From positions 367,740-431,739 of the forward strand of contig SIJG01000106.1 in NCBI GenBank assembly GCA_023374025.1: a stretch of DNA of 64,000 nucleotides. Direction: 5' to 3'. The notes beneath the pieces are model-generated. The model made no database searches and was not told where the DNA came from. It saw only the letters and a program-made list of their open reading frames with translations. A program made the position numbers and the translations under genes. The number at the start of each line of letters is the position of its first letter. Position 1 is the first letter of the stretch. The DNA comes from Heterodera schachtii (taxonomy: Eukaryota; Nematoda; Chromadorea; Rhabditida; Heteroderidae). This document shows positions 36,078 through 47,044 of this stretch, in pieces.

Positions 36078-36822
36078 AATTGTACCACGTTCCATTCATC
36101 CAAAAATCATTTCCAACAAATCAATTTCCCATGCCAATCCCAGAAAATTCATTCAAAAGGAATCACTCAAATCAAAGATTATTCTCAATAAAGCAGACCA
36201 AATCCCGTTTGTCAAACTTCAAAAAATCCCCAAAAAGATTCCGAGCCCAGCAACCAAATTCGTCGTTAGCAAATTCCGACATAAAAATGAAGATTTGCGT
36301 GAAGGTTACATGAAAATGGAACGCCGACGTGTTTTTGTTAATTCCAAATACAAAAAAGTTTCTCACCAACTGATCAATCGCCAAAATTTTCTTCCTCCAA
36401 GCCTATTCTCAATTAAATTTTCTCGCCCATTTTTGATCAAAAATTCTCGTATTCCAATGACCCCTCAATTCCTTATCATAAGCCTTTAAATGTGGAAAAG
36501 GAGTTCCCAATGACTTAAATTTTTGTATTTGTTATTAAGTATTATTTTGTTATTATTTCATCAGCTTCGGACCGTAATATTATTCTCATAAATGGCTCAT
36601 TACATCTTTTATTTTCTCTTTTAATTGTTTTTTTCTTTAATTGGCCAAAATCGTTGCCATATCCCGATCATCCCCCCCCCAATCATCGCCTTTTTATATT
36701 TTTCAGAATGTTTTTTCATCACCTCGTCAACAACGCCATCTCGCAGGCGCTCGACTTCTGCTGAACCGGGGGAGGCGCGCGACTTAAATCCGTGAGGGCA
36801 CGGACCTTTGAGCGGCGGGAGA
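36078..36822 (+). other. Residual 3' interior of retrotransposon 1
   Basis: Short open frames (for example around 36080-36313 and 36295-36489) without recognisable RT, RNase H or integrase motifs, then a GC-rich stretch ending in the purine tract GGCGGGAGA at 36814-36822. Confidence 0.5.
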
Positions 36823-37208
36823 CGTAGGATAAATAGTGATTTAGCCTTTATTTATTTTATTATGACGATTATTTTCGCGTTATTTTCTCATTTAAATATT
36901 TATTTGTTGTCATTTTATCCTTTTCATATTTTTCTTCATTCGAAAATTGTATTCGAATTTTATATCAATGTTTTATGTTTTCATTTTATATTGAATTTAT
37001 TATTTATGTTTTATGAAATTCTCCTTTAATTTCCTGATAAATTCCCCAACTTTGATTACTCTTGGCTTTAAAGCTGCTGTTATAAACAAGCAGTTAATAT
37101 TTGACTTTAAAACCAAAGTGATGCTGAATTGGAATTATTCCCTCAAATCCAATCCCCAACTCTGATTTCCTATTCCCTCGCCCACAACATCCTCTCCTTT
37201 CTCCAACG
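36823..37208 (+). repeat. 3' LTR of retrotransposon 1
   Basis: 386 bp from CGTAGGATAAATAG to TCTCCAACG. It starts directly after a purine-rich tract. Ends are CG...CG, not TG...CA, as in the second element. Confidence 0.85.
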
Positions 37209-37289
37209 ATTTAACCTATTTAAAATTAAAATCAAATACTTTTTTAATTTCAATAAAATATATTTTATTTTCAATTTAATAATATATAT

Positions 37290-37351
37290 TTAATGGCAAT
37301 GTTTTGTGCTGCGGTTGACCGACTTTTTGCTGTTATTTCAACCTTTAAAGT
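37290..37351 (+). pseudogene. Receptor TM3 exon fragment
   Basis: TTAATGGCAATGTTTTGTGC and the following bases encode LMAMFCAAVDRLFAVIST, matching the end of receptor exon 4 on the plus strand. No neighbouring exons found; directly downstream of retrotransposon 1. Confidence 0.7.
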
Positions 37352-38195
37352 GAGGAAAATTAACAGTTTTTGACTCAAAATTGAGGACAAAACATAAATT
37401 AAAATGTCCCCAAGTGAGCATATAAACAATTAAAAAGAAGATCACCACACTGAAATAAGAAGTCAAAGTAATGAACAAATCACTTTTAGTTTTAATGAAT
37501 TAATAATTCTGATTCAATTTTTTCGGTCAATTTTATAGGAATAGAAATAGTTTCCATTTTATTTTTAAATTGATTTAATGAATTTATTCAATAACCTTTT
37601 TATCGTGTTGGTTCTATAATTTAGTTATAAGCCCTGCAAAAGATAGAAATTTGTTTGCAAGTTTATATTTCGAATTAAGTCTATAAAAGGGAATATTAAA
37701 GCGTTTAGAAGGTTTGAATATTTCACAGGGATTCAGATCTGTTCGGCCATAAATTATTTTATTAGCCGCCGTAAACAGATCAGACAGCTTTGGCCTTCAC
37801 TAAAAGAAAGTGTTAAAATTAATTTCCAAAATTTATTATTTTTGACTCCTTCCATTCACTTGGAATTTATAATTTTCTTCAATTGGTTCTTTTCATAAAT
37901 TGCTATAAAATTCGTTTTTTTTTTTTGCTTAAATTTTGTTTCCAATTAAATTAAATTAAATTATCTCTTGCCGCTCTTTTTTTTGAATTTAATAAAATAA
38001 TATTTCTGGCACATTGTCAAATTTAATTTTTGATATAAAATTTAAAAAGTAAGGAAAAATACAGGCGCTAAAAAATTAAAATAATATTTAACATAATTTT
38101 TAATATTTTGAAATTCATCCAAAATTTTATTGGGATCTCGAATTTTGATAAAATTATAAAAGATTAATTCATTTATACATATTATGACTTATTAT
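37352..38195. other. No supported gene
   Basis: AT-rich. Pieces such as TGCCGCTCTTTTTTTTGAAT resemble the receptor upstream repeat. Nothing else recognised. Confidence 0.45.
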
Positions 38196-38374
38196 TAGGG
38201 TAGGTTGGGACCGGGACCAAAACACGGACAACTGAGTACCGAAGTCCCGGTTTTGACCGGGACCGGGACTAGTCCCGGTTTTTCCCGGTTTTCCCAGCCA
38301 AAAAGTCCCGGTTTTTCAACCCGAAAAGTCCGGGTCCCGGTTTTGCTTAAAATTCCCGGTCCCGACCTACCCTA
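38196..38374. mobile_element. Small hAT-like MITE with GGTCCCGG words
   Basis: Starts TAGGGTAGGTTGGGACCGGG and ends with the inverse CCGACCTACCCTA. Exact 8-bp duplication CTTATTAT (38188-38195 and 38375-38382). The 179-bp interior is almost wholly CCCGGTTTT / GGGACCGG words. Far more GC-rich than its context. Confidence 0.87.
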
Positions 38375-38617
38375 CTTATTATTTATGAATTACAATCCAT
38401 AAATAGAGATCAATACGGAATACTAACCTTGTTTCTGATGAACTTTAGCATAATTATTATAAATTTTCCTAATACGTAATTTGATTTATTTTAATTGTTA
38501 AATAAAACTTTTTTTTTTATTAAACTTCAATTTTTATTAAAAGGTAATTAAAATTAAATAATTAAGAAAATGATTATTCTTGTTTAGGTTTTTTAACTTA
38601 AATTGAAAATTTAAAAA

Positions 38618-40338
38618 TTAGTGGTGACGAATTTGTGTATTAATATTTCTTATTATCGTCATTTGGCTTGAGCGGATAACATTGATGTTGTTGTTATTGT
38701 TGCTTGGGTTGACATTGCGCATTTGGACCGTACCAATTGTATGAATAACTTTAAAAAACACGGTTAAAATGACATTTAATTAATTTACTGCAAAAATAAA
38801 ATTAAAAAATTTAAATTTAATTTAAAAATTGTTTACTATTATTTTTTCTGAAACGATTGAACAATGCACCAAATTCTTTTTTGAATACTTGGCGATATTC
38901 AGTGCTTAAAATATTAGGTTAACAATTAAAAACAAATTTAATTATTAAATTTAATATTTAAATAATAAATAATGAAAATGAAAAAATAAATTTTTGTTGA
39001 TAAATTAACACCTGTTAAAATAAAGGACAATTGCATTTGATCCGACAGAAGCATTCAACAAAATACCAGCAACAAAACCGAATTGCCATGCACGAATTGG
39101 GGGACTTAAAAATTGAATATTTTAATTTAAATGAAAATTGAAATTTTTTTTTATTAAATTTACCCCAAAAGTGAGTCAAATTCATTGATAAAATGATAAA
39201 TGGTCAACGAGAACAAATACCCGCCAATGTTAATGGACAAAATGATGGCCAATGACCGCAACACTTTTGTGTTCGTCTGTTGGGTTACTGTAAATAAATT
39301 ATTTTTTGAATTTGGCATTATATGGGATGCCAAGAAAAAAATACCGTCATTTTTGCATCGGATGATCACAAAAATGGACACATAACAACAAGTGCTACCC
39401 AATGAAATAATGAGTGTGCAGTTGAAGAATTTATACCAAACGGGGCTCATCAAAGTTTCTGCCACCATTGCGGTGGTTGGACTAAAAAATTTAAAATTAA
39501 TTAAATTTAATTGCGCCATACTTTCCCGCATTTTCGAATGCATAAGCGAGCAAATAATTCAGTGTAAATGCACCATAAATTGTGCAAATTAACAGATGAC
39601 CAAGCAAATATGGCACTTTGTATTTAGAACAAATGGAGGAATGTCTAAAATGAAAAAGAGAACAAATAAATAATAAAATATCATGGTTTACCCAATTATT
39701 TATGGTTAATTAGTATCTATGTATTTTAATTAAATCAAATATTTTTTTAAAATTCGTTTCTTCCATACTTAAAAGGCAATGCAACAGCAAAAAGGCGATC
39801 AAAAGCAGCACAAAGCATTGCCATTAAGCCACAATTCAAAGCAAAAATCATTGGCTAAAAATTGAAAATTAAATTTAATAAATTTGGAATTTAAAATTTA
39901 CCGCCATAATTAAGTCAGCAGTGAGCAAACTGACAAAATTTGTGCCCGAAATGACAACAACCAGGAAAAAAGTGTGCCCAATTTGGTGGACCAATTCACA
40001 AATACAAATCAATGCCATCAGAAAATTGACGGAGCCGCGGAGGGAACTGAAAAATTTGAAATGAGAAATTAAAAATATTAATTTTAAAATTAATTAAATT
40101 ATAATTAAAATGCCCTGGCATTTGCCTGGATTTGACAGTGACCACTAAAACTGTGCCGTTCAAAAGAATGCCAACCAAAGCAACAATATATATTGCAACG
40201 GCCGGCACAATCAAATCGGCGGACGGACCGGCGGAACGGTATGCCAAATAAAACTAGGGGAAAAATTAAAATTAATTTAAAATAAAATTATTAAAATTTT
40301 AATACCTTATCATTTGAACTGGTGTTAATTGAGGCCAT
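38618..40338 (-). CDS. srsx-like chemosensory 7TM receptor, copy E (intact)
   Basis: Ten exons: 40338-40306, 40253-40126, 40046-39902, 39854-39769, 39644-39522, 39481-39345, 39287-39164, 39104-39012, 38904-38837 and 38748-38618. Together 1068 nt, 355 residues plus stop; no break found. N-terminus MASINTSSNDK; TM1 FYLAYRSAGPSADLIVP; TM2 LRGSVNFLMALICICELVHQ; TM3 end DRLFAVALPFK; TM5 STCCYVSIFVIIRC; TM6 VLRSLAIILSINIGGYLF; tail with an Asn run, ending IRHH. The TM1 exon ends with an AG|GC donor (40125-40124). More divergent from A, C and D in TM4-TM5, where it groups with B and F. Probably a working sensory GPCR. Confidence 0.87.
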
Positions 40339-40980
40339 TTGTTGGCCAATTGTTTATGCCAATTAATTTTAAAAACGAATTCAAAAGGACTGATTGTAAT
40401 TTCTTTTCTTTTTTATTTTTAAATGCTATCAATTCCAAATTCAATTCCAACATCTGGTTTAACACCTATCATTTATCAAATTTAAAATCTTTTTTAGTTT
40501 TTGTTCATACGATTCACTTTAAACAAATTACCATTAATTCGTTTTGGCTTAAAAATTGTTTCCAATTAAATTAAATTTGCTTTGGGACATAATAAAAATT
40601 AATTCAATTTCTTTTTAGTGACAGTTCAATTGTCATATGAGTTGCGATTTCATTATTTAAAATTAAGTGTACAAAATATTCAAGAAAATATTAGAACAAA
40701 ATTTGTGTTAATTGAAGATATTTATGCTGTATTTTTTGGCTAATTGATGAATTTCAACCCATAGGAAGAGACAAAAAGTCATGGGGCCTCAAAACTGAAA
40801 TTTTATGCCTAAGGTTTATTATTTTTTTGCTGCCATAACTTACCTTTTTTTTATAGACTAATTATTAATTCATTTTGGCTTAAAAATTGTTTCCAATTAA
40901 ATTAAGTTTGCTTTTGTGACATATTAAAATTAATTAAATTTCTTTTTAGTGACAGTTCAATTGTCATATGAGTTGCGATA

Positions 40981-41427
40981 GGGAATCACCCGAACTGTAA
41001 CTCGGAAAATGTATATAAATTTGGTATCATTGTATAGAGGAGCATGGTCACTTATATTGTGAATTTTTAATATTACGCTCCCATAGGAAGAGACCAAAAA
41101 GTCATGGGGCCTCAAAAACTCTTATTTATAATAAAGAAAAACTATCATAGATTTTTAGTCTTAAAAATGATTATTTTAAATATGTAGTTATATTATACAT
41201 TAATTAAAATTTTTATTTTATGTTGGATTTGAACCCGAGCTATTAAAATGCGAATTTAACCAACTGAGCCAGCAATTTTAAGCGAGCACGCAGCCAAATT
41301 TTCAATTTTTAAGGCCTCATTAAATTTTTGCTTAATATTAAAAATTCACAATAAAAGTAGACCCTGCTCTATTCAATGATACCAAATTTATATACGTTTT
41401 CCGAGTTACAGTTCGGGTGGTTTTCCC
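40981..41427. mobile_element. Foldback element enclosing a tRNA-like sequence
   Basis: Left arm GGGAATCACCCGAACTGTAA and about 90 further bp is inverted on the right (TTACAGTTCGGGTGGTTTTC). The arms carry the core word TTGGTATCATTGTATAGAGG. A degenerate tRNA-like sequence lies between them. No clear target duplication. Confidence 0.65.
41215..41275 (-). tRNA. Degenerate tRNA-like relic
   Basis: The minus strand reads GCTGGCTCAGTTGGTTAAAT, an A-box-like D arm, and CGGGTTCAAATCC, a B-box-like T arm. The anticodon arm is too short and the acceptor stem poorly paired, so this is a pseudogene or SINE relic rather than a tRNA gene. Confidence 0.3.
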
Positions 41428-41844
41428 TTGTGAGTAGTTTTTTTTTTTTGAATTTAAGTCCATTATCCCACGCTAATATGAGAATTAATTCTCTCTAATA
41501 AAATGTCTTCTATAAAATTTTAAAATTTCAATATCAAATTGGACTCCCTGGACGTAAGTCATTTTTTTTCAATTTCCAATTTTTTGGCGTAGGTTTTCCA
41601 TTTCAGTCCCATTTTTGTTTGACCAATGGTTAAGTGCCATAATTTACTTTTTTTTTTATTGGACTAATTATTCATTCGTTTTGGCTTAAAAATTGTTTCC
41701 AATTAAATTAAATCTGCTTTGGTGACATATTAAAAAGTAATTTAATTTATTTTATTGACAGTTCAATTGTCATATGAGCTGAGAGTTCATTATTGAAAAA
41801 TTAAATAAATTAGAAAAAATGTTCGAGAAATATTAGCGTTTCTA

Positions 41845-41985
41845 CATAATTAAGTCAGCAGTGAGCACCCTCATAAAATTGTGCCCGAAATAACAATAAC
41901 CAGGAAAAATTTGCCCAATCTAGTCGATCAATTCACAAAGACAAACTCACACTAAAACTGTGCCGTTGAACAGAGTGCCAACCAA
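41845..41985 (-). pseudogene. Receptor TM2-TM1 fragment
   Basis: Matches the TM2 exon (AAATTGTGCCCGAAATAACA) and then, without an intron, part of the TM1 exon (CACTAAAACTGTGCCGTTGA). Several indels. Isolated relic. Confidence 0.7.
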
Positions 41986-42880
41986 TTTTTGCAAAAAAAA
42001 AACCAAAATAATTCAGTATCAGTCATGCGGGTCTGACTGAACCCATGGTAAATGGGTCTTAAAATGTAAGAGGAAAAAATGCATCAAATTAACATATTTT
42101 TGCTGGACTTTTCATTTGATCGATTTTTTCTGATCAATTTGGGGGATCAGAGCAAAAAAAAAAAAGCCCAAAACTGACAACAGAATGAACTTGAGATATA
42201 TTTGATTTGAAATTATGAAACTAGAATTTGATAAAAATTTAGCCTTTTTAGCTTTAAATCCACTTTTTTGGTACTTTAGTGTATTTTTTAATTTGTTTTA
42301 GCAAATATTCAATATTTTTGGAATTTTTGAGTGTTTAAAATTTAATTTTTGTCAGTTTTTAGAGTCTATATTTGGCCACTTTTGAGCTTTTTAGTCCATG
42401 TTTTATGTCCATATTTGATTTTGAGCCCTAGTCATAACTAGGGCTCAAACAAATATTTTCTTGAAGGAGCTCAAAAAACGCATTTCTGCGCTTAATTTTT
42501 TTTTATTTTAGTCAAAAGCTCGATTCTTTATTCAATATAAAAACAATTTTTTAAATAATTTTTATTTCTAAAAATTGAAAAAATGACGATTTCCAACAAT
42601 TATTTCTTATGCTGATTTGCGAGGAGAGCAAAACTGATTTCTGAATTAACAATATTGCAAATCAATAAAATAATTACTCTCCTTCTCCGCATCTGTTGTT
42701 AATTATTAAAAAGTTGCTTCAAATCGTATAACAACTTGACAAAAATTTGACAGCCGACGCATTAAATTTCCTATTAAAGTCGGAAAATTTTCACTTTTAT
42801 AGGTATCTTTTTTTAAAATAATCTTTGGTCTTATTGTATGAAAAATTAATTTTTTTTTGATTAAAAATGAAATTTTTATA
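41986..42880. other. No supported gene; short perfect palindrome
   Basis: AT-rich. 42421-42448 is a perfect palindrome with 12-bp arms (TTGAGCCCTAGT / ACTAGGGCTCAA) around CATA, resembling two TAGGGCTC transposon ends head to head. Confidence 0.5.
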
Positions 42881-43094
42881 AATTAGTGGTGACTAATTTG
42901 TGTATTAACATTTCTTATTATCGTTAATTGGCTTGATGATAGCATTGAGGTTGTTGTTGATGGGTTGACATTGTGCATTTGGGCCGCACCAATTGTATGA
43001 ATAACTAAAAAAGATTACGGTAAAAATGGCATTTAATTCATTTAAAATAAAATGAAAAAGGTTTAAATTTTAATTTAAAAATGTAATATTACCA

Positions 43095-44661
43095 TTATTT
43101 TTTCTGAAACGACCAACAAATTGCATCGAATTCTTTCTTGAACACTTGGCGATATTCTGTGCTTAAAATAATATTTTAACAATTAAAAAGAAATATATTA
43201 ATTAAATTTTAATATAAACGAAAAAAAATAAAAATATATTTTTATTTGATAAATTAGCACCTGTTAAAATAAAGGACAATCGCATTTGATGCGGCAGAAG
43301 CATTCAATAAAATGCCAGCAATAAAACCGAATTGCCATGCACGAATTGGGGAACTAAAAAATTGAATATTTTAATTTAAATGAAAATTGAAAATTGAAAA
43401 AAATCTTTATTATATTTACCCCAAAAGTGAGCCAAATACATATAGCAATTGATACATAGCCAACGTGAACAAATAACCGCCAATGTTAATCAGTAAAATG
43501 ATGATCAATGACCGTAAAACTCGTGTGTTCGTTTGTTGGGTTACTATAAACGTATTTTGAAATTACCAAATAAAATGCCAAGAAAATAAATGCCAAAAAA
43601 TGAATGCCAAAATTTACCCCCATTTTTGCATCGGATGATCACAAAAATGGCCACGTAACAACAGGTGCTACAAAATGAAATAATGAATGTGCCGGCGAAG
43701 AATTTATGCCCAACGGGGCCCTGCAGAGATTCGGCTAACATTCCGGTGGTTGGACTAAAATAAATTTGGAAATTAAAATTAATTTTAAAAATTGCGCCAT
43801 ACTTTCCCGCATTTTCGAATGCATAATCGAGCACAAAATATTGAATTAATGCACCGTAAATTATGCAAATGAACAGATGGCCAAGTAAATACGGTAATTT
43901 GTATTTAGTGAAAATGGAGGAGTGACTAAAAAATAAAATAAGTAAACAATTAATATATTAATTAGGGTTAATTAGTGTTTTTGGGGATGGTCATTAATCT
44001 AATATATTTTAAAATGTTTACATACATACTTAAATGGCAAAGCTACAGCAAAAAGTCGGTCAAAAGCAGCAGAAAATATTGCCATTAAGCCGCAATTTGA
44101 GGCAAAGAGGACTGGCTGTAAATTTTGTAAGATTTAAAATTATAATTTAGAACTAAATTTAAATTAAATTTACCGCCAAAATTAAATCAGCGGTCAGCAA
44201 ACTGACAAAATTTGTGCCCGAAATGACAACAACCAGGAAAAAAGTGTGCCCAATTTGGTGGACCAATTCACAAAGACAAATCAGTGCCATCAGAAAATTG
44301 ACGGAGCCGCGGAGGGAACTGAAAAATGGGAAATTAAATTTATTTAAAATTAAACAAATTAAATTTGAAAAAATGCCATGGCATTTACTTGGATTTGACT
44401 GTGACCACCAAAACTGTGCCGTTTAACAGAATGCCACCCAACGCAACCAAATACAGCGCGACGGCCGGCACAATTAAATCGGCGGATGGACCGGCGAAAC
44501 GGTAGGCCAAATAAAGCTGAAAAAGTAATTCTGACATAAATTTAATAAAGTTCATAATAATTAATTATTATTTTTTTATTTAGTTAAATATTATTTTATT
44601 TAATTATTATTTTTGAAATTTATTTTACCGCATTATCTGAGTTGGCGTTAATTGAGGGCAT
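43095..44661 (-). CDS. srsx-like 7TM receptor, copy F, truncated tail
   Basis: Starts MPSINANSDNA at 44661. Exons 1-8 are open and keep family features (GPSADLIVP, LILADLIV-type TM2 end, DRLFAVALPFN, CCYVAIFVIIRC, INIGGYLFTLAMYQLL, TM7). Exon 9 has one extra base compared with paralogues (GATGCAATTTGTTGG), so the frame meets TAA at 43095-43097 after FQKK. The old tail exon (about 42886-43007) is still present and its own frame is open, which suggests a recent event. All seven helices remain, so a receptor with a short tail could still be made. The TM1 exon uses a GT donor. Confidence 0.72.
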
Positions 44662-45279
44662 TTTATGTTGCAATTTTGGCTAATTGGTGATTTTGAATGT
44701 GCATAAAATGAATCTAAATTTCTTTTATATTATTATTCTTTAATTTTTTATTTATATTACCTTTTTTTTAGTTTGAATATAATAATATCCCACTCAAATT
44801 CTATTTGTTGTATTCAGGCCTTAACTTGCTTAAGAATTGGACGGTTTAATAAGGCCAATGGGAAATTAGAAAAAACCCCAAAAATTGTTTCCCCACAAAA
44901 TTTATTTATTTAAAAAATGAAAATTAATGCAAAAAAAAAACTAATTACATTTTTTACATCTTAATAGCACATTTTGTTGAATAAGGAAACAAATTTTAAT
45001 CTAACAAAAATGAACTGTCCAATTATCCAACTGTCATATGCCAGCCCTCTGAAATGAACACATTGGAACAAAAAGTAAAATTAATTTATGAAAATTGTTC
45101 TTGGAAGGAGTCAATCCAAATGATTATTGAAATTAAATTAGGCACTTTCTTTTCTAAAAGGTTAGACAAACCAAATTTTCAGAGGCTTTTAATATTAAAT
45201 TAATTGTGATCTTTAATGTGGAAACGGAAATTATTTAATAGTTTTTCTGTTCTTTGCAATTTCATAAGAAAACTTTAAA
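44662..45279. repeat. Receptor upstream repeat
   Basis: Contains shared upstream words (GAAATGAACACATTGGAACA, GGAGTCAATCCAAATGATTA, TTTTCTAAAAGGTTAGAC) found upstream of copies A and C. No gene. Confidence 0.5.
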
Positions 45280-45519
45280 CCCGAGATTGCTAAAATGTTT
45301 CGAATAACTTATAATGACCATAACTTTTTTACAAGTTTGTAAAAAAATTCTTAATTAATATTCTGATAGAAAACATTTTAAGCTATTAATGCCATAAAAT
45401 TTTAATTTAGTTGAAATTACGCCAAGTTATGAATTTATATATTTTACATTTTTTATTTTCCTACCGCTTGGCGGATTTAGGAAACGCCCATGGTGGCGGT
45501 TTTTATGAAAAGACCCAGC
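45280..45519. mobile_element. 5'-truncated foldback MITE
   Basis: Matches the right half of the 30379-31030 element (GGCGGATTTAGGAAACGCCC, then GACCCAGCAC). The left half is missing. Confidence 0.65.
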
Positions 45520-45529
45520 ACGCTTCTCA

Positions 45530-45917
45530 AATACGGCGCGATGTCTTCAATGACGGACTCGGCCGATGCACAAGGCAAATTTCGTTGAAATTCAAGGCCG
45601 GAATTGCAACCGTAGAAGTGCAAACCACGTCCCGTGCCTTTTGCATTACGACCATCATAAGTGGAGAAGCTCATCGACAAATGGGTCAAAGATGGAGTGT
45701 TGGAGCAACCGACAGATTCAGATTTGAAGACTCTTTTTTTTGGTGATTGTACCCAAACCTGGAAACAAAATTCGCCTATGTTACGATTTACAAAGTCACA
45801 GTAAACCAATGGCTCGACATTCATCAATACCAGTTGCCGCGCTCGGTAAAATTGTTTAGCGTGTTAAAGGGAGGCGACAAGTTTTCAATGCTGGGTTTGA
45901 AAGCTCATAAATTATGA
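45530..45917 (+). pseudogene. Unknown host coding remnant
   Basis: GC-richer than its surroundings. Plus-strand segments read convincingly as protein in shifting frames: LIDKWVKDGVLEQPTDSDLK, then FAYVTIYKVTVNQWLDIHQY and FSMLGLKAHKL with stop at 45917. Frame changes are needed between them. The minus strand also has a 116-codon frame, so strand choice is not certain. No family recognised. It lies between two foldback elements. Confidence 0.35.
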
Positions 45918-46130
45918 TTTCGAACCAAAAAAATTCGAAAATCTGTTTTTTATGGCCATAACTTTTTTTAAAATTTAATGTTTTTCGCAATTTTGCATGC
46001 TAATAGAGGACCCTTAGGGCTATCTAATAATACCAATATTGTTGGATTTGGTTGGCAATGAAAAAAGTTATAGCCAAAAATTAAGCTGGCGTCGAAACGA
46101 CCGGCGCCGAAACGATACAGACCCTATTGT
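45918..46130. mobile_element. Half foldback MITE with GATACAGACCC end
   Basis: Right half of the core family: AGAGGACCCTTAGGGCTATC, GTTGGATTTGGTTGGCAATG, then GGCGCCGAAACGATACAGAC. The left arm is missing. Confidence 0.55.
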
Positions 46131-46139
46131 GACCCCTTT

Positions 46140-46640
46140 GTTATGGCTCTCGGACATCTGGACAGTGGACATCTGGACAGTGGACATTTGGACAATCAAG
46201 TCATTTGGACAGAACCGGACAATTGGACAGTGGACATTACGACAGTGAGTGCATTTTTTCACTATTATAAATGGCTTTAGCAGCATAAAAATAATAATTT
46301 AAGGTTATACATTTAGGTAAATTGAATTTTCTTAAGTCTGATCAGTCACTAAAATAGGTAATTGATTCCTTCTAAAACCAAGATAAATTATGTTTTTTAA
46401 AAATAAATAAGATGAAATTTATTGCTGTTTATTAATGAGCCGGCCGCTTACAAATTGACAAATCGGATTAGAAGAATTGCCAAATAGCCTAAGAAAATAT
46501 TTTTGTCATTGCTAAAACCATTTATAATAGTAAAAAATTCATCACTGTCGTAATGTCCACTGTCAAATTGTCAGGTTCTGTCCAAATGACTTCACAGTCC
46601 AAATGTCCACAGTCCAAATGTACGGTCACGTTCGTTATGC
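46140..46640. mobile_element. Foldback element with GTGGACATTTGGACA words
   Basis: The left arm (46150-46240) is a chain of TGGACAGTGGACATCTGGAC words. The right arm (46548-46630) is the inverse chain in the same order, including the distinctive AGTCATTTGGACAGAACC. About 300 bp of AT-rich loop between them. Ends and target duplication unresolved. Confidence 0.7.
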
Positions 46641-47044
46641 CCATTTAAGCCAGCCCTATTCCCTCTCCGTGCATTTCCCACATTCATTTGTTGTATTCCA
46701 ATTATATGATGCCCCTCTCTACTCCGTTCGTTTTCAATTACATTTATTTTGTGGAATAAATTAATATTTAATCCTTGACTGGTGAATGGACACAATAAAA
46801 AAGTGCCGATAGGAACCGACAAAGTCATTTCGATTGGCTAATTACTCTAATAAAATTATGTGAAAATATTTTACAGCATAAACAAATGAACATTACTTGT
46901 AAATCCGTTCACTGGTTATGATTTATCCCTCTCATCTTTATTTCCTAGTTTTTACAAAATATTATTATTTCAATGCCAAAATCTAAAGAATTTATATTTT
47001 TAAACTAAAAAAAGATAAAAAAATTAAAAAATAATAATCCGTAT

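Larger units (their letters stand above)
32648..37208 (+). mobile_element. Ty3/gypsy-type LTR retrotransposon 1, internally deleted
   Basis: Bounded by LTRs at 32648-33447 (enlarged by an insertion) and 36823-37208. A TGG primer site follows the 5' LTR and a purine tract (GGCGGGAGA) precedes the 3' LTR. The interior keeps gag and protease but no reverse transcriptase, RNase H or integrase is recognisable. About 750 bp of unassigned sequence follows protease. LTRs differ at only a few positions, so it inserted recently, presumably using enzymes supplied by a full relative such as the element at 51-59 kb. Flanks ATTC / ATTT give at best an imperfect 4-bp duplication. Confidence 0.85.
40530..41780. 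repeat. Three direct repeats around a foldback element
   Basis: A block of about 120 bp (GCTTAAAAATTGTTTCCAAT ... GTTCAATTGTCATATGAG) occurs near 40545-40645, 40875-40978 and 41685-41782. It corresponds to receptor upstream sequence, so this stretch looks like serial local duplication. Confidence 0.6.

Noticed and set aside
32648..37208. Clear 4-bp target duplication for retrotransposon 1
   Set aside because: Flanks ATTC and ATTT agree at only three of four bases, so I do not claim it.
39160..39543. 127-codon frame as a single-exon gene
   Set aside because: It reads through two introns of receptor E; exon borders conserved in all paralogues show it is an artefact of open introns.
46140..46240. 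Possible CRISPR-like or satellite array of GGACA words
   Set aside because: Unit lengths and spacers are irregular and the chain is inverted 300 bp away, so it is the arm of a foldback element; the window is eukaryotic.
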